In this document: one piece after another, positions 6,959 to 14,237 of the stretch
How positions within the stretch are numbered: the stretch's first letter is position 1
Layout: each line of letters starts with the position of its first letter
Assembly (NCBI GenBank): GCA_045658425.1
Contig: JAZOVB010000069.1
Location: 1-14,237, forward strand
Direction of reading: 5' to 3'
Source of the DNA: SIG450 sp045658425
Lineage (GTDB): Bacteria; Bacillota; Clostridia; UMGS1840; HGM11507
DNA length: 14,237 nucleotides
Notes under the pieces: model-generated
Seen by the model: only the letters and a program-made list of their open reading frames with translations
What the model was told of the DNA's origin: nothing
Database searches by the model: none
Made by a program: the position numbers and the translations under genes

Positions 6959-6987
6959 TTGTTATATACGGTGAAAAGCAATATAAT
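6959..6987 (+). promoter_or_regulatory. Promoter of the GH20 gene
   Basis: The -35 is TTGTTA (6959-6964) and the -10 is TATAAT (6982-6987), with a 17-base spacer. The predicted start near 6994 leaves about 15 bases to the ATG, with AAGGAAGGTG (6996-7005) as ribosome site. The weaker -35 fits an activator-dependent promoter. The divergent AraC protein could bind in 6906-6958, where two TGTC half-elements lie 31 bases apart (6923 and 6954). That operator idea is speculative. Confidence 0.62.
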
Positions 6988-7007
6988 ATGTATATAAGGA
7001 AGGTGTA

Positions 7008-9479
7008 ATGATGGAAATAGGGTCTCTTTTAGATAATGTGCTATGTCACAAAATAACATATTCCTACTATCACAGAGGAACAAATGTTTTATATAATCCT
7101 GATAAGGTTAGAGAAGAAACGGATAATGTAATTTTCAATAGGGAAAACGGTAATCTTTTTTTTAACAGGGAGGTTTCCTGGAATGACCATGTTTTGTTAA
7201 GAGACGGAGTGGATATAAAGTTTACTTTTAATGAAACCTGCTTTGTAGACCATCTTGATTTAGTTCAGGGCGATTGCTACATTACCAATCCCGATGTTTT
7301 AAAAACTGTAGATTCTATGTTTAAAAGCATAGAGATAATAACTCTTATAGATAATGAGGAAAAGCTTATTGCGAAATATACGGGTGAAACACAAAGCTAT
7401 GTTTCTTCCAAGGAAATAACTGTTAAGGTTGGTTTTTATTGCGATAATCTTACGGTCAGAATTAACGGTTGTTGTATGCCTCTTTCTATTAAAAAGCTTG
7501 ATATATGGGCGGCGTGGGGAATAGAGAATGCAATATTTCCTCTTCCTGATAAACAGGAAAACTTAAATTCTTCCTTTCTTCTTGATAATCTTAAAACTGT
7601 TAAGGTCAGAAATGAAAACGAGGATTTTGTTGCCGACTACTTAAATGAAAAACTTTTATATAAATTTAACCATACTCTTGTAAAAAACGGCAATGCCGGA
7701 GATGTTGAAATAACTATTGGAAAAGAAGAAAAGGATAGCTTTAATATATTGTCTGAAAATGGTAAATGCATCATTGAAGCTTCCAACAGAAGAAGTGCTC
7801 TTTATGCAGTGGATGCATTATTTCAAACCATTAAGGATAATAAGGTTAATTGCTGTAAGGTAACCCACACTCCGTATAAGGATATAAGAGGTGTGCACTT
7901 TGCGCTTCCCAATAAGGATCAACTTTCCTTTATGGAAAATCTTATAAAATATGTTTTTGTGCCTAACCACTACAATATGCTTTATCTTCAACTGTCCGGC
8001 GCAATGAGATATAAAAAGTTCCCCGAAATAAACGAAGAATGGGTAAGAGTTAACGAGGAGTATGAAGACGGCAACGGTCCGATGCCTGCCCATTACGGCT
8101 TTATCGGCAAGGATATATGGGAGCATGAAGAGGTTTCTTCTTTGTGCAGCCTTTTTGAAAGCTATGGAATAGAGGTTGTTCCTGAAATCCAGGCATTTGG
8201 CCATGCGCAGTATATAACCTGTGCTTATCCTGAAGTTGCAGAAAAGAAAGAAGAAGCCAAGCAGCTTGCCTTAGATATTGGTGCAGGCGATCTTACACCA
8301 AGCACAGAGTTCTATCATGTTATGTGCCCTAACCATTCAAGATATTATGAAATACTTTTTGGAATTATAGACGAGGTAATTGAGACTGTAAAACCAAAAC
8401 GATTTATCCATATGGGACACGATGAAATCCATAATTACGGCTTCTGTCCTGCTTGTGAGGGAATGGAAAAAAGCGATATTTTAGCAAAAGAAATTAATAC
8501 CTTAAATTCCTATATCAAAGAAAAGGGATTTAAAATGATGATATGGGGGGATATGGTTCAGCACCAGTATTACAGTACTCCTTCAGCCATCAACAAACTT
8601 GATAAGGATATTATAATGCTTGATTTTATCTGGTATTTCCATACTGATGAGGATACTGAGGATAATTTACTTTCACATGGTTTTAAAGTAATAATGGGCA
8701 ATATGTACTCAAGCCACTATACCAGATATGAAAAGCGTATTGCAAAGGAAAATATGCTTGGTGCTCAAACATCAACCTGGCTTGAAATGAGTGAAAAGTC
8801 TTATGCTTATAACGGCAAATTCTATGATTTTATTTATTCGGGACTGCTTATGAGCTCTGAAAGCTATCGTGAGGATATGAGACTTTCCTATAACGAAATT
8901 ATAAAGCCGGTTATTAAGGAAGTTCGCGAAAAAATCGGAAACCTCAATTTTAGTAAAAATGAAAAAAGTCTTTGTTTTGATGGAAAGAGTAAAAATATCC
9001 CATTTGATATAAGAGATACTCTAAAGTATAATAATGCTATCAAACTTGACTTTAAGAATACTGAAACTACCGTTATGGTGGAGGATTACATAGATTATAT
9101 AACAATAACTCACGCCACTGACACTGATGCCCAAAGAATAATGTGGAATAAGCCGGAAAAGATTGCTGAATATATTATTACATACGAGGACGGAACAGTT
9201 TACAAAGAGGACATCTGCTACGCAGCGGAAATCTATAAATATAAATCGGTTTACGGCGATATTATTAAGGAGGACCATTTCAGGCATCTTGGATATCAGG
9301 GTACCTACCTTACCATTCCCGAATGTGGAAAAACAAGTCTTGGCGAAGATTTTACAATTGGAAAATACAGTTTCAGAAACCTTGAATCGTCAAAAAAAGT
9401 TAAAAGCCTTACATTTAAACATCTTGGCAATACTGGGGCAAAAATAATTATTTTTGACATTTCAATAAATAAACTTTGA
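7008..9479 (+). CDS. GH20 family beta-N-acetylhexosaminidase, probably cytoplasmic
   Basis: The 823-residue protein carries a glycoside hydrolase family 20 catalytic barrel at roughly residues 288-600. The family opening is DIRGVHFALPN, followed by VPEIQAFGHAQYI. The catalytic Asp-Glu pair is D472-E473 in HMGHDEIHNYG (most members have GGDE). A CPAC pair (C480, C483) follows, then MMIWGDMV and TSTWLEMS. Residues ~60-170 look like a beta-sandwich module and ~195-285 like the GH20b alpha/beta domain. The ~200 C-terminal residues are another beta-rich region I do not recognise. GH20 enzymes release terminal GlcNAc or GalNAc by substrate-assisted catalysis. No signal peptide or anchor is seen, so imported oligosaccharides or glycosides are the likely substrates. 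Two adjacent Met codons (7008, 7011) could start it; 7011 is better spaced from the ribosome site. Confidence 0.88.
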   Translation: MMEIGSLLDNVLCHKITYSYYHRGTNVLYNPDKVREETDNVIFNRENGNLFFNREVSWNDHVLLRDGVDIKFTFNETCFVDHLDLVQGDCYITNPDVLKTVDSMFKSIEIITLIDNEEKLIAKYTGETQSYVSSKEITVKVGFYCDNLTVRINGCCMPLSIKKLDIWAAWGIENAIFPLPDKQENLNSSFLLDNLKTVKVRNENEDFVADYLNEKLLYKFNHTLVKNGNAGDVEITIGKEEKDSFNILSENGKCIIEASNRRSALYAVDALFQTIKDNKVNCCKVTHTPYKDIRGVHFALPNKDQLSFMENLIKYVFVPNHYNMLYLQLSGAMRYKKFPEINEEWVRVNEEYEDGNGPMPAHYGFIGKDIWEHEEVSSLCSLFESYGIEVVPEIQAFGHAQYITCAYPEVAEKKEEAKQLALDIGAGDLTPSTEFYHVMCPNHSRYYEILFGIIDEVIETVKPKRFIHMGHDEIHNYGFCPACEGMEKSDILAKEINTLNSYIKEKGFKMMIWGDMVQHQYYSTPSAINKLDKDIIMLDFIWYFHTDEDTEDNLLSHGFKVIMGNMYSSHYTRYEKRIAKENMLGAQTSTWLEMSEKSYAYNGKFYDFIYSGLLMSSESYREDMRLSYNEIIKPVIKEVREKIGNLNFSKNEKSLCFDGKSKNIPFDIRDTLKYNNAIKLDFKNTETTVMVEDYIDYITITHATDTDAQRIMWNKPEKIAEYIITYEDGTVYKEDICYAAEIYKYKSVYGDIIKEDHFRHLGYQGTYLTIPECGKTSLGEDFTIGKYSFRNLESSKKVKSLTFKHLGNTGAKIIIFDISINKL

Positions 9480-9498
9480 TTTGGATATTTTCCAAATC
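9478..9498 (+). other. Intercistronic hairpin without U-tract
   Basis: GATTTGGA (9478-9485) pairs perfectly with TCCAAATC (9491-9498) around a 5-base loop, starting inside the GH20 stop codon. No T-run follows, so it is not a standard terminator. It could be a weak attenuator or an RNA-processing or stability element between GH20 and the small gene. Confidence 0.45.
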
Positions 9499-9525
9499 AC
9501 TCAAATTAAAAGGAGGATTGGTTTT

Positions 9526-9672
9526 ATGAAAAAATACTTAAAACCTGAGCTTGCAGTAACAGAAATTGCGAGCAAACAACCCATAAGCAACGGCTTAGCA
9601 ATATGGCTGGAAAGTAGCGGTGCAGAGAATACAAATGAAATCTCTGTCGTTGCCTTCAGCGTAGAAAGTTAA
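9526..9672 (+). CDS. Small protein of 48 residues, unknown function
   Basis: I chose the ATG at 9526 because a strong site, AAAAGGAGG (9508-9516), lies nine bases upstream. An in-frame ATG at 9481 lacks such a site. The product begins MKKYLKPELAVTEIASK and ends SVVAFSVES; it is mildly acidic after a basic start, has no cysteine, and shows no obvious membrane segment or signal peptide. Short clostridial proteins with this MKKYxKPEL-type opening are familiar as unannotated small genes, but I know no function. Its TAA (9670-9672) overlaps the ribosome site of the following secreted GLUG protein, so the two are probably translationally coupled. A role tied to that protein, such as a peptide precursor or leader, is conjecture. 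The two strong ribosome sites make translation likely. Confidence 0.72.
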   Translation: MKKYLKPELAVTEIASKQPISNGLAIWLESSGAENTNEISVVAFSVES

Positions 9673-9679
9673 AGGAGGG
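9671..9679 (+). promoter_or_regulatory. Strong ribosome binding site overlapping upstream stop codon
   Basis: AAAGGAGGG lies six bases before the ATG at 9686 and shares two bases with the TAA of the 48-residue gene. This fixes the start of the large secreted protein and suggests coupled translation. Confidence 0.85.
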
Positions 9680-9685
9680 AAGAAT

Positions 9686-12559
9686 ATGAAAAAACTATTA
9701 TCATTACTATTGGTAATATCAGTTGTTTTAATGTGCTTTGGAAGTGTTTCTTTAGTGGCATTTGCTGATGAACCAGTTGTGTATAACGGGGTTAGTTATA
9801 CACCTATTTCAACAAGCGACGATTTCACCAAGTTAATCACTGAAAATTCAAGCGGAGACTTTGCTATTGTAACTGATGATGTTTCGGTTACTTCACCTAT
9901 TGCTTCTTTTTCAGGAACCTTAATCGGTCTTGATATAAGTTCCGGAACACCTGTTGAGGCGATGAGGACTATTACGGTTAATATTAATTCGGACAGTGCT
10001 GTTGGTCTATTTGTAAGTGTATCTGGCGGTGCTCATATAAAAAACATTAAGGTAACAGGTACGATTAATGATACAGGGAAAACAGATACCTACACAGCAG
10101 GTTTTGTTGGCACCTCTAATTCAGGAACAAATACCTTTGAAAATTGTGAAAATGCTACAATAATTAATAACCAGTCAACATACGTGGGTGGTATTTTAGC
10201 ATATTCGAATGGAGGTACTGTAAATTTTATAAATTGTAAAAATACATCAGATTTAGAATTTGGGACAAATTATGTTGGAGGCATTGTTGCTTCTGCTAAA
10301 ACATTAAATATGACAAAGTCTTCCAATACAGGAAATATTCAAGCATTTCGATATGCAGGAGGCTTAGTTGCTTCTAATGCCAGTACTAAAGGTAATATTA
10401 GTATTTTGACATCCTGGAATTTAGGCAATGTTAAGATAACCGCAACTTCAAAAGAAGCTAACGTAGGCGGTATAATAGGTAAAGTAGATTATAACGCTAA
10501 TATTGAAGATTGTTATAATATGGGACCAGTAACAAAAAATAATTATGGCAACAGCGGTGATATTGTTGGAGTGAACTTATCATCTACTGCAGGATATACA
10601 GTTAATATCAAAAATTGTTATTCAATTTCAAAAACAGATAACACTCTTATAAATGTAACTGGCAATACAGGAACTTGCTCTGTTTCCAATTGTTATTATC
10701 TTTCTAAAACTACAGGCGCAGAAACTAATGGCATTAAACCTTTATCAGATACCGATATGCAGGATTATAACGAATTTACAGGCTTTGATTTTACAAATGT
10801 TTGGGTTATGACTTCATCAAATAATGATAACAGTAAGTATTATCTGTATCCTCAGCTTAGAGGCAATCTATATTACCCTGAAACTCCTGAAACACCTGAA
10901 GAACCGGAACCGGAACCAGAGCCAGAGCCTGAGCCGGAACCTGAGCTTGGTACTGAGGAAAACCCATATAAAATTACAACAGCTGAGGAATTTACTTCAC
11001 TTATAAATGCGAATAAAGGTACAGGCAAATACTTCAGACTTGAAGATAACATTTCCTTAGGGGATAAAGAGTTAGATAAATCTTATAATCCTGTTGATTT
11101 CCAAGGTGTGTTTGATGGTAATAATAAAACAATAACTCTTTATATTAATAATACAACACTTACTTATGCAGGCTTATTTGGAAGTGTTGCTGCAGGAAGT
11201 AAAATAAAGAATTTAACAGTAGGCGGAGAAATAAACACCGTTCTTAATAAATCTTATACCGGTGGTATAGCAGGAATTATTGACACTACTGACATTGATA
11301 ACTGTACAAATAATGCTGATATTATCGCAACAGGAGATAACGGAACAACTGCAGCAGGTATTTATGCTAATGTAAGTGCCGGAACATGTAATATAACAAA
11401 TTGTGTGAATAATGGCAGAATTTACGGCGAAGGAAATTGCAGTGGTATCGCAGGTTATATAAACGCAGGAGTATCAAATTATAAAAATTGTGTTAATAAT
11501 GGATATATCGGCGGCTCATTTAATGACGTTGTTTCCAATTATAACGGAGGCATAGTTGCAAGATGTAACAGAGCAACAATTGAAAATTGCACAAATAACG
11601 GTCAGGTTACAGGTTATAGTTACGCAGGCGGTATTTTGGGTAATAAAACCGGTAATCATGAAACAATTGTTAAAACCTGTGTAAACAATGGTACTGTAAA
11701 TGCAATGAAATCATTTGAAGACGGCGGAAATGTTGGTGGAATTGTTGCGCAATATGCAGAAAAAGCAACAGGTTCATTAACTATTACAAGTTGTAATAAT
11801 TTTGGTGCAATCTTTAATCATAATGATTATGTTGTAAGACCTGTTATTAGTAACCCTTCAGCAAATGTAACCATTTCGGAATGTGATTATCTTGCATTTG
11901 ATAATACCTACGACGATGGTATTGACAACACAACTTTAAAAACAAAAGAAGAGCTTTCAAACCTTGATTTGTCAAAACTTTATTTAGTTACAAATAGTGC
12001 GGCAGATAATGGTATATATTCAAGTGAAAATAAAAACTTCTATGCTTATGAAAATTCAATAATAAACTACATAGCAGACGGAGATGAAGATTATACTGTA
12101 ATTGAAGCTAATGTTAATGGTGTACCTGTTACAGTAAATGAAGGCGCATTTTCATTTGTGGTTAGTGAAGACACTATTGTTTCTGTTATCTTTACAATTC
12201 CTCAAATCGGTGTAACAGAGCCTGTTAAGTTTGCCCTTGATACTGTTTCTCTTAACGATTCTATTTTAACAGAGGAAGCAAAGGCAGAAATAGGTGATGC
12301 AACAAAAGGCGCATTATTCTTCTCTAAATTCTCAGTAAGAGAATCTGACTTAGAATACGGATTTGTATTCTCTAAAGATAATGTTATTGACGAAAATGAT
12401 ACTTTAAAGGCAGCGTCAAAACCTGAGGCAGTTGCAGTATTTTACGGAAATAACGATACAAAACCCTATTATATGGCTTCATATATTAAAGATAAGAACG
12501 GAGAATTCACTTTCTTTAATATTAATGAATTTACCTTAAATGTAGACTTTGTAGAATAA
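9686..12559 (+). CDS. Secreted GLUG-repeat beta-helix protein, two modules
   Basis: The 957-residue protein starts with a Sec signal peptide: MKK, a hydrophobic core to ~residue 24, and probable cleavage after AFA (A27). Two homologous modules follow. Module 1 (~30-397) and module 2 (~422-785) each open with a cap-like segment (SDDFTKLI, then VGLF and IKNIKVTG; and AEEFTSLI, then AGLF and IKNLTVGG). Each then has six glycine-rich coils of the type VGGIVA...ENCxNNGxV, like GLUG motifs of bacterial adhesins. Module 1 ends in the usual DFTNVWVM...YPQLRG closing segment. A Pro-Glu linker (398-421) joins them. Residues ~790-957 form a separate C-terminal beta-rich region. No LPXTG motif, SLH repeat or transmembrane anchor is seen, so it is released or held non-covalently. 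An adhesive or glycan-binding role is an inference. Confidence 0.87.
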   Translation: MKKLLSLLLVISVVLMCFGSVSLVAFADEPVVYNGVSYTPISTSDDFTKLITENSSGDFAIVTDDVSVTSPIASFSGTLIGLDISSGTPVEAMRTITVNINSDSAVGLFVSVSGGAHIKNIKVTGTINDTGKTDTYTAGFVGTSNSGTNTFENCENATIINNQSTYVGGILAYSNGGTVNFINCKNTSDLEFGTNYVGGIVASAKTLNMTKSSNTGNIQAFRYAGGLVASNASTKGNISILTSWNLGNVKITATSKEANVGGIIGKVDYNANIEDCYNMGPVTKNNYGNSGDIVGVNLSSTAGYTVNIKNCYSISKTDNTLINVTGNTGTCSVSNCYYLSKTTGAETNGIKPLSDTDMQDYNEFTGFDFTNVWVMTSSNNDNSKYYLYPQLRGNLYYPETPETPEEPEPEPEPEPEPEPELGTEENPYKITTAEEFTSLINANKGTGKYFRLEDNISLGDKELDKSYNPVDFQGVFDGNNKTITLYINNTTLTYAGLFGSVAAGSKIKNLTVGGEINTVLNKSYTGGIAGIIDTTDIDNCTNNADIIATGDNGTTAAGIYANVSAGTCNITNCVNNGRIYGEGNCSGIAGYINAGVSNYKNCVNNGYIGGSFNDVVSNYNGGIVARCNRATIENCTNNGQVTGYSYAGGILGNKTGNHETIVKTCVNNGTVNAMKSFEDGGNVGGIVAQYAEKATGSLTITSCNNFGAIFNHNDYVVRPVISNPSANVTISECDYLAFDNTYDDGIDNTTLKTKEELSNLDLSKLYLVTNSAADNGIYSSENKNFYAYENSIINYIADGDEDYTVIEANVNGVPVTVNEGAFSFVVSEDTIVSVIFTIPQIGVTEPVKFALDTVSLNDSILTEEAKAEIGDATKGALFFSKFSVRESDLEYGFVFSKDNVIDENDTLKAASKPEAVAVFYGNNDTKPYYMASYIKDKNGEFTFFNINEFTLNVDFVE
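10097..10633 (+). repeat. Six GLUG-like coils, module 1
   Basis: Coils begin at TAGFVG, VGGILA, VGGIVA, AGGLVA, VGGIIG and SGDIVG (residues ~138-316 of the 9686 protein). Four carry a cysteine in the recurrent ENC/INC/EDC/KNC position. The repeats are divergent at DNA level, so this is old protein-level repetition. Confidence 0.8.
10877..10948 (+). repeat. Pro-Glu dipeptide linker (24 codons)
   Basis: Residues 398-421 read PET-PET-PEE and then a run of PE units ending PEL. They alternate CCT/CCG/CCA with GAA/GAG, giving an imperfect hexanucleotide repeat. It is a rigid, acidic spacer between the two GLUG modules and a likely place for slippage changing length in steps of two residues. Confidence 0.9.
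11255..11809 (+). repeat. Six GLUG-like coils, module 2
   Basis: Coils begin at TGGIAG, AAGIYA, CSGIAG, NGGIVA, AGGILG and VGGIVA (residues ~524-708). All six carry a cysteine at the same coil position (DNC, TNC, KNC, ENC, KTC, TSC), followed by NNG or NNxG-like turns. Confidence 0.82.
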
Positions 12560-12574
12560 AACATAAAGAACAGT

Positions 12575-12608
12575 TATACAAGGGAGGAGTCTAATCCTCC
12601 CTTGTATA
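12575..12608 (+). terminator. Strong 14-bp hairpin after the GLUG gene, possible terminator
   Basis: TATACAAGGGAGGA (12575-12588) pairs perfectly with TCCTCCCTTGTATA (12595-12608) around a 6-base loop, starting 16 bases after the stop. No T-run follows directly; T-rich sequence begins only ~25 bases later. It may act as a terminator with a poor tail or as a 3'-end stabiliser. Confidence 0.55.
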
Positions 12609-12638
12609 GACTAAGTTCATTCTGACTTGATATTACTT

Positions 12639-12681
12639 TTGTTTTTTGTTTAAAGTAAATTATAACAAAGTTTACTTTAAA
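12639..12681 (+). promoter_or_regulatory. Candidate promoter inside an 11-bp inverted repeat
   Basis: TTTAAAGTAAA (12649-12659) and TTTACTTTAAA (12671-12681) are perfect inverted copies with an 11-base centre. TATAAC (12661-12666) lies in that centre and could be a -10 box with TTGTTT (12639-12644) at 16 bases. The repeat would then flank the -10 like an operator for a dimeric repressor. The -35 is weak, so the promoter call is tentative; the inverted repeat itself is clear. Confidence 0.4.
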
Positions 12682-12731
12682 GAGAAAATTTTAACTGATA
12701 TAGAAAATGTATTGTGAAAGGATGTACAGAT

Positions 12732-14237
12732 ATGAAAAAAATTTTATCTCTTATACTTATAGTATGTATGTTGATTAGCTTAACCTCATACACAGGGTAT
12801 GCAAACACATATCAGAAAGGAGACGGCACAAAGGATAATCCTTATGTGATTACAAATGAAACTGAGTTTAATGCTATAAGGAATAATCCTTCGGCGCATT
12901 ATATATTAACCGGTGATATTATTCTTTCTGAAAATTATATTCCATTTGAATTTTCAGGAAGTTTAACGGGTGCCAATGAGGAAGTTCCTTATTCCATAAC
13001 CATTAATATTGATTCATACTCATCCTATACAAATCCTATAGGTTTATTTACCATACTTAATAACGCAACCTTAAAGAATTTAAAATTAAAGGGGCGTGTT
13101 TCCGGTTATTCTTATGTTGGAGGATTTTTCGGAAGAACAGTAGATGTTGTATCTTCCCTTGTTTTAGAGAATCTTATAAACGAAGCAACTGTTATCGGTA
13201 AAGGTAGCTATGTAGGTGGTATCGGCGCTTCAGCTGCACCGGGTGTTAAGGCAAGCAATCTTATAAATTCGGGAGCAATATATTCAAAAGGCTATGCCGG
13301 TGGTATATTTGCTATATCCTATGATGCCGAAAAACTTGGAAATTCAGGCTTTGTTAAGGCAGAAGGGGACTATGCAGGCGGAATAGTTGGTGAGCTTAAG
13401 GGTGAACTTTCAAAATGCTATAACAGTGGTAATGTCAGTGCTGTATCCTTTGCGGGCGGCATTGCAGGTAGTATAAACGGAGAAGAGCTTGTGATTTCAG
13501 AATCCTTTAATATCGGTGAAATCAGTGCTTCCAATACTAATAAATTAAATATCGGCGGAGGTATTGTAGGAGGAATTAAAACCTTAATTAACAATAATGT
13601 TACTATTAAAGAAACCTATAATGCTTCTAAGGTTGTAAATAATAACTATATTTATCCAAGCTACCTTCCTTATGACGAAACTAACTTTATTGACCTTAAA
13701 GAAGTATATTATATAGCAGATACAGATGCAAAAATTCAGAACGCACAATGGGTTACATCCCCGCAGGCATTAATCTCAAATTTAGGGGAAGCCTTTATAG
13801 AAAAAGAGGAAATTATTTTTCCGGTTTTAGCCGACGTAGAATTTAAAAGCTATGTTGCACCAACCGAAGAAATTATTCCTGAAGATGATAAGGAACCACT
13901 TGATTTAAGCTTTAACAAGACAAAAGAATATATTCTTCTTAACTCTTTGGGGATTATAGGAAGCTATAATGAACCATCACAAAACTTAACAAGAGGGGAA
14001 TTTGCAGATTTAGTTTCAAAGGCATTTTTATATAATCTTTCGTATACCGAAAAAGATTCATATGTTTTTTATGATATTGACGGATCTTACTCTTACTATG
14101 ATGCAATAAAAGCCGTTACAGATTTAAAAATTATGACTCCGGACGGTTATAACCGTTTCTATCCGGACAGAATTATAACTGTAAATGAGGCAGTAACCGC
14201 TATTATAAGAGCAGTAGGCTACGAAATTTATGCAGTA
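12732..14237 (+). CDS. Secreted GLUG-repeat protein with SLH domain (3' end outside window)
   Basis: The frame is open for 502 codons to the window edge. The ATG at 12732 follows GAAAGGATG by about seven bases. Residues 1-24 are a signal peptide (MKK, hydrophobic core, GYA cleavage). Residues ~27-125 form the same cap segment seen twice in the previous gene (GTKDNPYVITNETEFNAI; IGLFTILNNATLKNLKLKG). Six glycine-rich coils follow (~129-300). After a spacer come S-layer homology repeats: ILLNSLGIIGSY...NLTRGEFADLVSKAF (~398-432) and VFYDIDGSYSYYDAIKAV...FYPDRIITVNEAVTAIIRAVG (~445-497). SLH repeats bind secondary cell-wall polymers, so this protein is expected to sit on the cell surface. The coils carry only one cysteine, unlike the neighbour. 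It is a paralogue of the upstream protein with a different attachment mode. More SLH sequence may lie beyond the edge. Confidence 0.88.
   Translation, partial: MKKILSLILIVCMLISLTSYTGYANTYQKGDGTKDNPYVITNETEFNAIRNNPSAHYILTGDIILSENYIPFEFSGSLTGANEEVPYSITINIDSYSSYTNPIGLFTILNNATLKNLKLKGRVSGYSYVGGFFGRTVDVVSSLVLENLINEATVIGKGSYVGGIGASAAPGVKASNLINSGAIYSKGYAGGIFAISYDAEKLGNSGFVKAEGDYAGGIVGELKGELSKCYNSGNVSAVSFAGGIAGSINGEELVISESFNIGEISASNTNKLNIGGGIVGGIKTLINNNVTIKETYNASKVVNNNYIYPSYLPYDETNFIDLKEVYYIADTDAKIQNAQWVTSPQALISNLGEAFIEKEEIIFPVLADVEFKSYVAPTEEIIPEDDKEPLDLSFNKTKEYILLNSLGIIGSYNEPSQNLTRGEFADLVSKAFLYNLSYTEKDSYVFYDIDGSYSYYDAIKAVTDLKIMTPDGYNRFYPDRIITVNEAVTAIIRAVGYEIYAV
13116..13631 (+). repeat. Six GLUG-like coils, module 3
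   Basis: Coils begin at VGGFFG, VGGIGA, AGGIFA, AGGIVG, AGGIAG and GGGIVG (residues ~129-300 of the SLH protein). The count equals that of the two modules in the preceding gene. Confidence 0.8.

Noticed and set aside
6874..7083. 69-codon minus-strand hydrophobic frame covering the AraC/GH20 intergenic region
   Set aside because: It overlaps both promoters and the GH20 start; hydrophobicity follows from AT-rich sequence, and there is no ribosome site.
7818..8204. 128-codon minus-strand frame within GH20
   Set aside because: It lies opposite the conserved GH20 catalytic region and has no recognisable motif or supporting ribosome site.
9454..9459. TTGACA near the end of GH20 as a promoter for the small gene
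   Set aside because: No acceptable -10 hexamer lies 16-18 bases downstream, so it was not called.
10877..10948. Linker repeat as a CRISPR-like or mobile repeat
   Set aside because: It is an in-frame Pro-Glu coding repeat with no spacers and ordinary linker character.
10824..11006. 60-codon frame over the Pro-Glu linker rich in Arg, Asn, Gln and Ser
   Set aside because: It is the +1 reading of the linker repeat inside the secreted protein gene; no independent start signal.

Overview
The window is AT-rich DNA from a low-GC, Gram-positive-type anaerobe, most likely a gut or rumen clostridium. The evidence is strong purine-rich ribosome sites, sigma-A-like promoters, an archaeal/eukaryote-type prolyl-tRNA synthetase tail, an S-layer homology (SLH) domain and secreted GLUG-repeat proteins. 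I cannot name the species.

Left part (1-3770). The 3' end of proS closes with a hairpin terminator. A compact operon follows: a LysR-type regulator overlapping tdh by 4 bases (ATGA), then kbl one base later. Tdh and Kbl together convert L-threonine to glycine plus acetyl-CoA. A strong promoter (TTGTCA-N17-TATACT) precedes the regulator, and a 12-bp stem terminator with a T-run closes the operon.

Middle (3770-7010). A near-consensus promoter (TTGACA-N16-TATAAT) drives nagA (GlcNAc-6-phosphate deacetylase). Downstream is a short stretch of gene decay. It holds a sugar-phosphate isomerase missing its centre and its C-terminus, then the last ~38 codons of an SGNH/GDSL-type hydrolase in another frame, then on the opposite strand only the C-terminal half of a second LysR regulator. 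A large near-perfect palindrome lies where these converge. An intact AraC-type regulator is divergent from a GH20 hexosaminidase gene.

Right part (7010-14237). The GH20 enzyme has no signal peptide, so it probably acts inside the cell on imported amino-sugar glycosides; NagA would act further down the same pathway. Next come a 48-residue unrecognised small protein and a 957-residue secreted protein, whose ribosome site overlaps the small gene's stop codon. After a hairpin-rich gap there is a related protein ending in SLH repeats, cut by the window edge. Three GLUG-type modules are visible in the two large proteins. Each has an N-terminal cap-like segment followed by six glycine-rich coils. 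They look like tandem paralogous cell-surface beta-helix proteins.

No tRNA, rRNA, CRISPR array, transposase or phage gene was seen. No gene-free stretch exceeds 300 bases.
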